From an uncultured Hyphomicrobiales bacterium (GTDB lineage Bacteria > Pseudomonadota > Alphaproteobacteria > Rhizobiales > Beijerinckiaceae): 13,560 bases of DNA. Positions 8,006-13,560 of this stretch are shown here, one piece after another (position 1 is the stretch's first letter; each line of letters begins with the position of its first letter). The stretch covers positions 1 to 13,560 of the forward strand of contig CAIWVR010000350.1 in assembly GCA_903916165.1 (NCBI GenBank), given 5' to 3'. A program made the translations under genes and the position numbers. Below the pieces are notes generated by a model. The model was not told the DNA's origin, ran no database searches, and saw only the letters and a program-made list of their open reading frames with translations.

Positions 8006-8779
8006 ATGCCTTACGAAACGATCATTGTCGAAGCGCAGGGCAGGGTCGGCCTCATCCGCTTCAACCGTCCCAAGGCGCTGAACGCGATTAACAGCCAATT
8101 GATTCAGGAATTGGCGCGCGCCATCGCCGTCTTTGAGCAAGATGCCAACATCGGATGCCTTCTCATCGCGGGATCAGACAAGGCCTTTGCAGCTGGTGCC
8201 GACATCAAGGAACTCGCGGACAAGACCTTCGTTGACGCCCTGAAGCAGGATTTCGTCGGATCGTGGAGCTGCCTTGCACAGGCGCGCAAGCCCGTTGTCG
8301 CCGCGGTGGCAGGCTTTGCACTTGGCGGGGGCTGCGAGCTGATGCTTCAGTGCGATGTGATTATCGCTGCGGATAATGCAAAATTTGGTCAGCCAGAAAT
8401 CAAACTCGGGACCATACCCGGACTCGGCGGCACACAGCGCCTGACACGTGCCATCGGCAAGGCGAAAGCCATGGAGCTGATCCTGACAGGCCGGATGATG
8501 GACGCTCGCGAAGCGGAGGCCGCAGGCCTTGTCACCCGTGTCGTGAGCCTCGACCAACTTGATGAGGAGGCGATGAAAGTCGCGCGCGCAATCGCCGGCA
8601 TGTCCCTGCCTGCCCTCATGCTTGCCAAGGAATCGGTCAATCGCAGCTTTGAATCGTCACTCGCCGAGGGACTGCTCTCCGAGCGACGAGCGCTGCACGC
8701 ACTCTTTGCAACGCACGACCAGAAGGAAGGCATGCGCGCCTTTATCGAAAAACGGCCGCCCAATTTCACCAATTCCTGA
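8006..8779 (+). CDS. Enoyl-CoA hydratase/isomerase (crotonase) family, stand-alone
   Basis: A 257-residue crotonase of normal family length. It contains [10 protein letters not shown] for the oxyanion hole region, Glu111 in [11 protein letters not shown] and Glu131 in [20 protein letters not shown], the two acids needed for syn-hydration, so a true hydratase is likely rather than a catalytically altered relative. ATG at 8006 has AGGA 6 nt upstream and lies 11 nt after the bifunctional gene; a GTG at 7991 overlapping that gene's stop was rejected. It is the second hydratase domain encoded in this operon, which suggests division of labour, for example different chain length or a branched, cyclic or dicarboxylic intermediate (inference). 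Confidence 0.93.
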   Translation: MPYETIIVEAQGRVGLIRFNRPKALNAINSQLIQELARAIAVFEQDANIGCLLIAGSDKAFAAGADIKELADKTFVDALKQDFVGSWSCLAQARKPVVAAVAGFALGGGCELMLQCDVIIAADNAKFGQPEIKLGTIPGLGGTQRLTRAIGKAKAMELILTGRMMDAREAEAAGLVTRVVSLDQLDEEAMKVARAIAGMSLPALMLAKESVNRSFESSLAEGLLSERRALHALFATHDQKEGMRAFIEKRPPNFTNS

Positions 8780-8807
8780 TCAAGAGTTGAGGAAATGGGC
8801 CTCGAAG

Positions 8808-8838
8808 GGCATAGATCCTGCTGATCTTTGACGATGCC
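8808..8838 (+). terminator. Hairpin after the hydratase gene, possible weak terminator
   Basis: GGCAT plus AGATC (8808-8817) pair with GATCT (8823-8827) and ATGCC (8834-8838), a 10-bp stem around a CTGCT loop, interrupted on the 3' side by TTTGAC-type unpaired bases. It starts 29 nt after the hydratase stop. There is no U tract after the outer stem, only TTT inside the bulge, so intrinsic termination is doubtful; an mRNA-end stabilising or processing structure is an alternative. Confidence 0.3.
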
Positions 8839-8852
8839 GATGGCGGCCAGTC

Positions 8853-8869
8853 CGGCGAAAAAATCGCCG
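8853..8869 (+). repeat. Perfect 6-bp hairpin with A5 loop
   Basis: CGGCGA (8853-8858) and TCGCCG (8864-8869) are exact reverse complements around five A residues. The stem is GC-rich and compact. Downstream sequence is not T-rich on the plus strand, so it is not a classical intrinsic terminator there. Together with the preceding hairpin it may attenuate readthrough towards the ModA-like gene. Confidence 0.35.
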
Positions 8870-8970
8870 CACCTGCAGTGAGGCGCTTGCAGGGCGACCT
8901 GTCATGATATTGACGTTTCTGGATCTGCATGGTCTCCTCGACTGGCGTTGTTATACGCGGGAGAAGCGCT

Positions 8971-9771
8971 ATGTGGATATGGACTGGATGGCTTGGGACC
9001 ATCATGCCTCTATCATGTGCTCTAACGATCGGGCTGATCACCATGCAGACCTCATCCGCCGCAGCGTCCGAGATCCGCGTCTACAGCGGAGGTGCGCCGC
9101 AAGAAACTCTGGAAATGATGAAGGCCAGCTTTGAGAAACAGACCGGGCACAGACTCATATTTACGTTTGCACATGTGAGTATCATCCAGAAAAAGCTGGC
9201 TGCTGGTGAAAAAGCGGATGTCCTGCTTCTGCCGACACCCCTGATGACAGCAACGGACCAGACGATCGGCCTTCGTGCTGAGGGCCGTGCAGAGCTCGCG
9301 CGCATCGGGATCGGCGTTCTCATCAAAGAAGGTGCAGCCCGTCCTGACGTTTCAAATGCGGATGCCGTTCGCAGGCTTTTGCGGGAGGCGCGCGCGATTG
9401 CCGTTCCGCAGCAGGATGGCATCACCGGCTCGCATCTGATGCGCATGATGGACAAACTTGGCATAGCCGAAGAGGTGCGCAGCAAGCTGAAACACAAGCC
9501 CGCTATTGATGGTGCCGGCAATATGGTCGCCTCCGGTGAGGCTGACGTCGGCCTGTACCTTGCCAGTGAGGTCTTGTCGATCAAGGGGGCCATGCTGGCA
9601 GGCTTCCTGCCGCAGGAGCTGCAGAATTATGTCGTCTACAGCGTCGGGATCCCCGCCACAAATACCAGTCCGGAAGCGGCCCTGTCTTTTGTGACTTTCA
9701 TAGAGGACCCATCGAGCCGCGAGAGCTGGAAGGCGACTGGCTTTGAACTGCTCGACGTCAAGAAGAAGTAA
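8971..9771 (+). CDS. ModA-like secreted substrate-binding protein
   Basis: A 266-residue type 2 periplasmic-binding-protein fold of the ModA-like group. Residues 1-32 form a signal peptide with a hydrophobic core ending SSAAA before SEIRVYSGG. The mature N-terminus (SEIRVYSGGAPQETLEMM), the ADVLLLPTP strand and the late AGNMVASGEADVGLYLASEV segment are typical of ModA relatives. True ModA normally begins with a strand leading to Ala/Ser-rich ligand-contact segments and is followed by modB and modC; neither is present here, so an organic anion rather than molybdate is plausible (inference). The ATG at 8971 follows GGGAGAA at good distance; an upstream ATG at 8929 and one at 9004 are alternatives. 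It lies at the end of the rightward gene group and converges on the next operon with a 30-nt gap. Confidence 0.82.
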   Translation: MWIWTGWLGTIMPLSCALTIGLITMQTSSAAASEIRVYSGGAPQETLEMMKASFEKQTGHRLIFTFAHVSIIQKKLAAGEKADVLLLPTPLMTATDQTIGLRAEGRAELARIGIGVLIKEGAARPDVSNADAVRRLLREARAIAVPQQDGITGSHLMRMMDKLGIAEEVRSKLKHKPAIDGAGNMVASGEADVGLYLASEVLSIKGAMLAGFLPQELQNYVVYSVGIPATNTSPEAALSFVTFIEDPSSRESWKATGFELLDVKKK

Positions 9772-9801
9772 CAGGGCTCGCACGCTTCCCACACCAGCCT
9801 G

Positions 9802-10821
9802 TCAATTGCCGACCGCTTTCGCCACTTCCGCTGCAACATCGGGCGGTGTCGTTGCGTAGATCTCCTCGACATGTTTTTGCAAGTTGGAGCCAGCGGTCGG
9901 GGTCATGTCAAAATTGGCCTGGCGCGCTTCCGCGATCACGCCATTATCCTTCATCGCGGCATCGAATGCATTGCGCAGGGCCTCGAGGCGCTCGGTCGAA
10001 AGACCGGGCGGCCCAATGATCGGACGCCCCAAGACTTCGCGCGCAAAGGTCACACGCAATATCTTGCGTTGCCGATCACTCATCTCGCGATCATAAATAT
10101 TCGGTACAGTCTTCAAGGGGCCCAGAGGAGCCTCGGAGAGGACCAATTGTTCACGAATGCCGCCGTTTTTATAAAGCGAAAGGTTCGACAGGGTCGTGTA
10201 TGAAATACAGATTCCGTCGAGCTCCTTGCGTTCAATCGCCAAAGCGACATCGGTGCCTCCGCTCCCAAACCCGGCGATGATCTTGAACTTCATCCCAAAG
10301 ACGTTTTTCAGCATCAGAGGGGCGAGATTTGTCTCCGAACCGCCACCGCCCGTTCCGACAATCGTCTCTCGCTGATAGAAATCGTCGATGGACACATAAT
10401 TCAGATCGCTGCGGACAGCGCAGACTGTCGTCTCAGTCGCGGGGCTGCCAATATAGGCAAGAGTGCGGGGATCAAATTGAACGCCCTGCCCACCAAACAG
10501 AGGTTCGAACGGAATGCCGCGCGCGATAAGCCCGATCTGCGTCCCGTCCCTCGGTGCCACATTGGCGAGATAATTGGTGAGACGCAGCGATCCCGCACCC
10601 GGCATTTGCTGGACAACAAGCGTCGGATTTCCTGCCAGATGCCGGACCATGCCGCGCCCGACAATGCGCGTCCAGATATCGTTCGGCCCGCCTGCGGCGA
10701 AGCCGACAAACATCTGCAACTGCTTCCCCTTATAAAAAGATTCTTGCGCCTGCACGAGGGTTGCTGACGTTGCGCCAATGGTGAGCGCCGTGACGAGCGC
10801 CCATAGGTTTCGAAGCGACAT
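9802..10821 (-). CDS. Tripartite tricarboxylate transporter (TctC/Bug-type) substrate-binding protein
   Basis: A 339-residue periplasmic binding protein of the TctC/Bug family, which delivers carboxylates to TctA/TctB membrane proteins. Residues 1 to about 25 are a signal peptide ending VQA. The ligand-domain signature GFAAGGPND (40-48) is followed by NPTLVVQQMPGAGSLRLTNY, and GTGGGGSETN and IAGFGSGGTD-type loops lie in the second lobe. ATG at 10821 is preceded by GGGAGAA; an ATG five codons upstream lacks an SD. It is the last gene of the leftward operon, 18 nt after the decarboxylase-like gene. It is clearly more diverged than the two tandem paralogues upstream: DGICISYTT here against DG(V/M)CGWNWS there, suggesting a different ligand. 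No membrane subunits are in the window. Confidence 0.9.
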   Translation of the reverse strand: MSLRNLWALVTALTIGATSATLVQAQESFYKGKQLQMFVGFAAGGPNDIWTRIVGRGMVRHLAGNPTLVVQQMPGAGSLRLTNYLANVAPRDGTQIGLIARGIPFEPLFGGQGVQFDPRTLAYIGSPATETTVCAVRSDLNYVSIDDFYQRETIVGTGGGGSETNLAPLMLKNVFGMKFKIIAGFGSGGTDVALAIERKELDGICISYTTLSNLSLYKNGGIREQLVLSEAPLGPLKTVPNIYDREMSDRQRKILRVTFAREVLGRPIIGPPGLSTERLEALRNAFDAAMKDNGVIAEARQANFDMTPTAGSNLQKHVEEIYATTPPDVAAEVAKAVGN

Positions 10822-10839
10822 GGTCTTCTCCCTCATGCA

Positions 10840-11856
10840 TCAGGTGTCGAGCGTACTTGATGCGAAGAATTCCTCGAGTTTCATCACGCGCGGGGTGAGT
10901 CCCTGTTCATGTGAATAAACAGCCGTTGCTTCAAGTGTTTTTCGGTTTGCCGAAATGCCGTGTCGCAAAACGTTTTGCTGCAAGGCTTTTTCGACGTCGC
11001 GCGGAACACCACCCGTCCAAATGTGATATTGTGCATGGTCCATACGCTGCCGGTCGGCTATATCGGCCGCTTTCTTGAAAGCCTTGTAGACATTGAAGGC
11101 AATCCACGGATGCTTTTCAGCGATGCTCCGACGCAACGCCATGCCGTGATTGATCGGAAACATCCCCGTCTTTTGATAGAAGCGTATGCCCTCCGCGATT
11201 CGATCGGGAAACAGCGACTTCACTTCGGGACGGGCGCGCAGGTCTATGGTCGAGCGCTCCAGCGTCTTGGGCTCACGGCGATGATCGTAATAATGCAGGA
11301 CAGCATCAAGCTCTCCGGCAACGAGCATGGAGCCAAGATTTTTTTCAATCGGGATCTGCTTGATGGTGGTGCCGGGAGGAGCTTGTTGCGCGGTCGCACC
11401 ACCCGACGTTGCACCACCGTGACTTTGCGACGGAAGCCGCTCCATCCAATGTTCCATCTCGTGCTGATGCACGCCGAACTCATGCTGGAGAACCGCGCGG
11501 ATCCAGACCGCTGCAGTCTGTTGAAATTCAGGAATACCGACGCGCTTGCCGCGCAAATCTGCCGGGGTTTCAATGCCCGCATCCTTGCGTACGAAAATCT
11601 CCGTATGGAAGAATTTCCGCGTCGTAAAAATGGGCAGGCCGACCCAGTCGCGATTGCCCTGCGCAGTGGCGAGCATCAAGGACGAAAGAGACATCTCGGA
11701 AAGATCGAAATCCTGAAACTTGAGTTGCCGCCAGAACATTTCCGACGGAAACATCACGGTGGGAATGAGTTCGACCCCATCGATCTTCACGGTCCCGTCG
11801 AGGATCGGCCATGTCCGTGGATTTGAGCTGATGGCAAGGCTGAGCTGGATGGTCAT
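10840..11856 (-). CDS. 4,5-dihydroxyphthalate decarboxylase-like / NMT1-type binding-fold protein, no signal peptide
   Basis: A 338-residue protein with the pattern of the family annotated as 4,5-dihydroxyphthalate decarboxylase (Pht5-like), itself related to ABC-type binding proteins. Matching landmarks are DLSEMSLSS (51-59), LRGKRVGIPEFQQTAAVW (101-118), LFPD (215-218), GMFPINH (231-237), NRKTLE (304-309) and YSHEQGL (314-320), with the family-like end FASSTLDT. The N-terminus (MTIQLSLAISSNPRTW) goes straight into the first strand and shows no signal peptide, so a cytoplasmic enzyme is more likely than a periplasmic receptor. A Gly/Ala/Thr-rich loop at 143-162 contains a five-codon duplication. 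ATG at 11856 has AAGGAG upstream. It lies between TctC-type genes, 31 nt and 18 nt from its neighbours. Decarboxylation of a dihydroxyphthalate or related aromatic acid is possible but unproven. Confidence 0.75.
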   Translation of the reverse strand: MTIQLSLAISSNPRTWPILDGTVKIDGVELIPTVMFPSEMFWRQLKFQDFDLSEMSLSSLMLATAQGNRDWVGLPIFTTRKFFHTEIFVRKDAGIETPADLRGKRVGIPEFQQTAAVWIRAVLQHEFGVHQHEMEHWMERLPSQSHGGATSGGATAQQAPPGTTIKQIPIEKNLGSMLVAGELDAVLHYYDHRREPKTLERSTIDLRARPEVKSLFPDRIAEGIRFYQKTGMFPINHGMALRRSIAEKHPWIAFNVYKAFKKAADIADRQRMDHAQYHIWTGGVPRDVEKALQQNVLRHGISANRKTLEATAVYSHEQGLTPRVMKLEEFFASSTLDT

Positions 11857-11887
11857 GGGACGGCGGCTCCTTTTGGCGCGTGGCTGA

Positions 11888-12922
11888 TCATGGCTTGATG
11901 GCCAGGCGGGCCTTTTCAACAATATCTTTGGGCGTCGCATAAAAGCCCTGCACGAGCTCCTGCACGCGCACGCCCGGCGACGGTGAGACTTCGAGCCCAG
12001 CTTTTTCTGCATCTGCAAGGAAGTTGGGGTCCGTCATCGTTGCATCAAAAGCACTGCGCAGGATCTGCACACGCACGGCCGGGGTTCCGTCACGAATGAA
12101 GAGTGGACGTTCGAAGCCCTTCTGCGTCAGGACGAAAGCCGCCACCTTTCTATTGTCCTCACCCTCGATGAACCCCCAGATGGACGGGACGCCCATTTCG
12201 GTAAGTTCCGGAATCTCGTCAATGCCGATCTGTGCCAGAAGATTGAGGCGTTTATCCCTGATCCAGTCTGCTTTCTGTGCCCGCGCGCCGGACCAGTTCC
12301 AACCGCACACGCCATCTACTTCGCCACGCTCCATCGCAAGTGTAATGTGCGTCGAACCATTGTACCCAGGAATGATGTTGAACTTTGCGCCGGCAAGATT
12401 CTTCACAAGCAGCGCAACGTCAAATGAGGGGGCACCCGGCCCCTGTGCGCCCATGGTCGACGGGCGGTTCTGGGCGTCCGAAAACGTCTTGATCGGGGAC
12501 TTGTCCATCGTCGTGCAGATACTCACGCCGACATTGGTTGTCCCGATATAGATGAATTTTGATGCGTCCACAGTGGCATCGCCCGGCTCGCCAAGCAGCG
12601 GCCCGACAATGGCCCCTGGCGCGGTCGCGCCGATCGTCATGCCATCGGCTGGTGCCACCGCACCGACATATTGCATGGAACGCGTGCCGCCCGCTCCGGG
12701 CATGTTTTTCACAAGAATGTTGGGATTGCCCGCAATATGCGCCCCCAGGCGTCGCGACACGAGGCGCGCATAGAGATCGATCCCGCCCCCCGCCGCGCCG
12801 CCCACGATGATATCGACTGCCTTTCCCGCATAGACGTCAGCGGCTCGCCCCGGGTTGGCAAGCATCGCCACGAAGAGCGCAGCAGATGCGAAAGCCCGGC
12901 ACCATCGGATGTGAAGCATCAT
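11888..12922 (-). CDS. Tripartite tricarboxylate transporter (TctC/Bug-type) substrate-binding protein, tandem copy
   Basis: A 344-residue TctC-family periplasmic binding protein. The signal peptide covers about residues 1-27 (hydrophobic AFASAALFVAMLANPG, cleavage after GRA). The first-lobe signature is GGAAGGGIDLYAR (41-53), followed by NPNILVKNMPGAGGTRSMQY. The second lobe has MGAQGPGAPSFD, GYNGSTH and DGVCGWNWSGA, then KGFERPL and FYATPKDIVEKA near the end. Over about 200 shared residues it is roughly 59% identical, by hand count, to the truncated copy immediately upstream, so the two arose by tandem duplication. AGGAGG lies 5 nt before the first of two consecutive ATG codons; either could start. 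The gap to the upstream copy is 32 nt, consistent with one transcript. Confidence 0.92.
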   Translation of the reverse strand: MMLHIRWCRAFASAALFVAMLANPGRAADVYAGKAVDIIVGGAAGGGIDLYARLVSRRLGAHIAGNPNILVKNMPGAGGTRSMQYVGAVAPADGMTIGATAPGAIVGPLLGEPGDATVDASKFIYIGTTNVGVSICTTMDKSPIKTFSDAQNRPSTMGAQGPGAPSFDVALLVKNLAGAKFNIIPGYNGSTHITLAMERGEVDGVCGWNWSGARAQKADWIRDKRLNLLAQIGIDEIPELTEMGVPSIWGFIEGEDNRKVAAFVLTQKGFERPLFIRDGTPAVRVQILRSAFDATMTDPNFLADAEKAGLEVSPSPGVRVQELVQGFYATPKDIVEKARLAIKP

Positions 12923-12954
12923 GAGGTCCTCCTGACTGCGTCCGCTTGGCGGAC

Positions 12955-13560
12955 TTACGGCCTGATCGCGTTCCGTCCCTTGTCGACTATATCTTTTGGC
13001 GTGGCGTAAAAGGCTTCCACGAGTGTCTGAACAGTGTCGCCAGATGCCGGCGCGACATCGAGGCCCGCCTTCTCCATGTCGGCCAGGAATTGAAGATCAG
13101 TCATCGTTTTATCGAAAGACTTTCGCAGAACTGCCACGAGCTCAATCGGCGTTTTCGGGCCAACCGCGAGCGGTCGCTCAAAACCTTTTTGCGCGAGAAT
13201 AAATTCAGCAACCTTCCGGTCGTCATCGTCGGTGATGTAGGTCCAGATCGGCGGCACGCCCAGTTGCGTAAGTTCTTCATCTTCGCCGACACCCGTCTGC
13301 AAGATGACATTCAACTTCTTGTCACGAAGCCAGTCAGGCTTCTGGGATTTGGCGCTCGACCAGTTCCAGCCGCACATCCCGTCAATCTCACCACGCTCCA
13401 TCGCCAGCAGAAGGTGTGACGAGCCATTATAACCCGTGACAATGCTATATTGGGCACCGGTCACTTTCTGGACGAGATAGCCGATGTCGTAGGTGAGCGC
13501 GCCGGGCCCTTGTGCGCCCATGATCGTCTTGCGCTGCAGGGCATGCTCGAAAGTCTTGGT
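12955..13560 (-). CDS. Tripartite tricarboxylate transporter (TctC/Bug-type) substrate-binding protein (N-terminus beyond window)
   Basis: The C-terminal 201 residues of a TctC-type binding protein; the frame is open to the right edge, and the start, signal peptide and first lobe lie outside. Residues encoded by 13522-13560 (TKTFEHALQRKTI) align with IKTFSDAQNRPST of the next gene, showing that the methionine at 13521 is internal and not a start. Shared features include MGAQGPGA, GYNGSSH, AMERGEIDGMCGWNWS, QKGFERPL and FYATPKDIVDKG. It is the most upstream gene seen in the leftward operon and is presumably a functional paralogue with a related ligand; the TctA/TctB genes may lie further right. 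Confidence 0.9.
   Translation of the reverse strand, partial: TKTFEHALQRKTIMGAQGPGALTYDIGYLVQKVTGAQYSIVTGYNGSSHLLLAMERGEIDGMCGWNWSSAKSQKPDWLRDKKLNVILQTGVGEDEELTQLGVPPIWTYITDDDDRKVAEFILAQKGFERPLAVGPKTPIELVAVLRKSFDKTMTDLQFLADMEKAGLDVAPASGDTVQTLVEAFYATPKDIVDKGRNAIRP

Larger units (their letters stand above)
8780..8970. other. 191-nt non-coding gap between the hydratase and the ModA-like gene
   Basis: No conserved coding sequence is visible. The stretch holds two hairpin-forming inverted repeats listed separately. A TTGACG at 8910-8915 resembles a -35 box, but no acceptable -10 follows at 16-18 nt, so no promoter is called for the downstream gene. The gap is far larger than the others in this operon, so the ModA-like gene may be separately transcribed or subject to partial readthrough. 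Confidence 0.6.

Noticed and set aside
9771..9802. Bidirectional terminator between the converging genes
   Set aside because: ACAGGGCT and AGCCTGT can pair with one bulged G, but the loop is 17 nt and there is no T tract on either strand. The evidence is too weak to call.
10960..11826. Long plus-strand open frame (288 codons) opposite the decarboxylase-like gene
   Set aside because: It is fully antisense to a well-conserved gene, has no family resemblance and reflects GC-rich codon structure.
11857..12018. 54-residue Arg/Cys-rich N-terminal extension of the decarboxylase-like gene
   Set aside because: It would overlap the 3' end of the upstream TctC-type gene. The start at 11856 has its own AAGGAG and gives the family N-terminus.
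13519..13521. Methionine as the start of the right-hand TctC-type gene
   Set aside because: The 13 codons upstream to the window edge continue in frame and align with the paralogue, so this is an internal residue.
1..13560. tRNA, rRNA, CRISPR arrays, insertion sequences or phage genes
   Set aside because: No cloverleaf-like, regularly repeated or transposase-like sequence was found on reading either strand.

Overview
The window is about 60% GC by eye, densely coding, and free of mobile elements, RNA genes and CRISPR arrays. It reads as a chromosomal catabolic region of a proteobacterium. The gene content (paired acyl-CoA dehydrogenases of the PimC/PimD kind, a BFD-like ThDP enzyme, Bug/TctC-type binding proteins) and the CTTG-N17-CTAT-like promoter elements suit an alphaproteobacterium, perhaps Hyphomicrobiales. 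That taxonomic guess is inference only.

Layout. (A) Leftward operon, about 3340 to 1 and beyond the left edge: a benzoylformate-decarboxylase-like ThDP enzyme, a RidA-family protein, then an aldehyde dehydrogenase cut by the window edge. (B) Divergent intergenic region 3280-3560: a good promoter for operon A whose -10 box sits inside a perfect 9-bp inverted repeat, and a weaker promoter candidate for operon C that overlaps a second small palindrome. (C) Rightward operon 3561-8779: two acyl-CoA dehydrogenase subunits, a fused enoyl-CoA hydratase/3-hydroxyacyl-CoA dehydrogenase, and a stand-alone enoyl-CoA hydratase, with 11-nt overlaps or gaps at most. After a 191-nt gap holding two hairpins comes a ModA-like secreted binding protein (8971-9771). 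(D) Leftward operon 13560-9802, converging on C: a truncated TctC-type binding protein, its close paralogue, a cytoplasmic protein of the 4,5-dihydroxyphthalate decarboxylase-like family, and a third, more diverged TctC-type binding protein.

Reading as a whole (inference). D and the ModA-like protein would capture one or more organic acids outside the cytoplasmic membrane. A would turn a 2-oxo acid into an aldehyde and then a carboxylate. C would carry an acyl-CoA, possibly alicyclic or dicarboxylic, through dehydrogenation, hydration and 3-hydroxyacyl oxidation. No acyl-CoA ligase/transferase, thiolase, transporter membrane subunit or regulator lies inside the window, so those parts must be supplied from outside it. 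The true substrate cannot be read from the sequence. The most notable points are the BFD-like catalytic residue pattern, the operator-like repeat around the operon A promoter, the predicted one-active-site alpha/beta acyl-CoA dehydrogenase, and the binding-protein-rich operon D with a non-secreted decarboxylase-like member.
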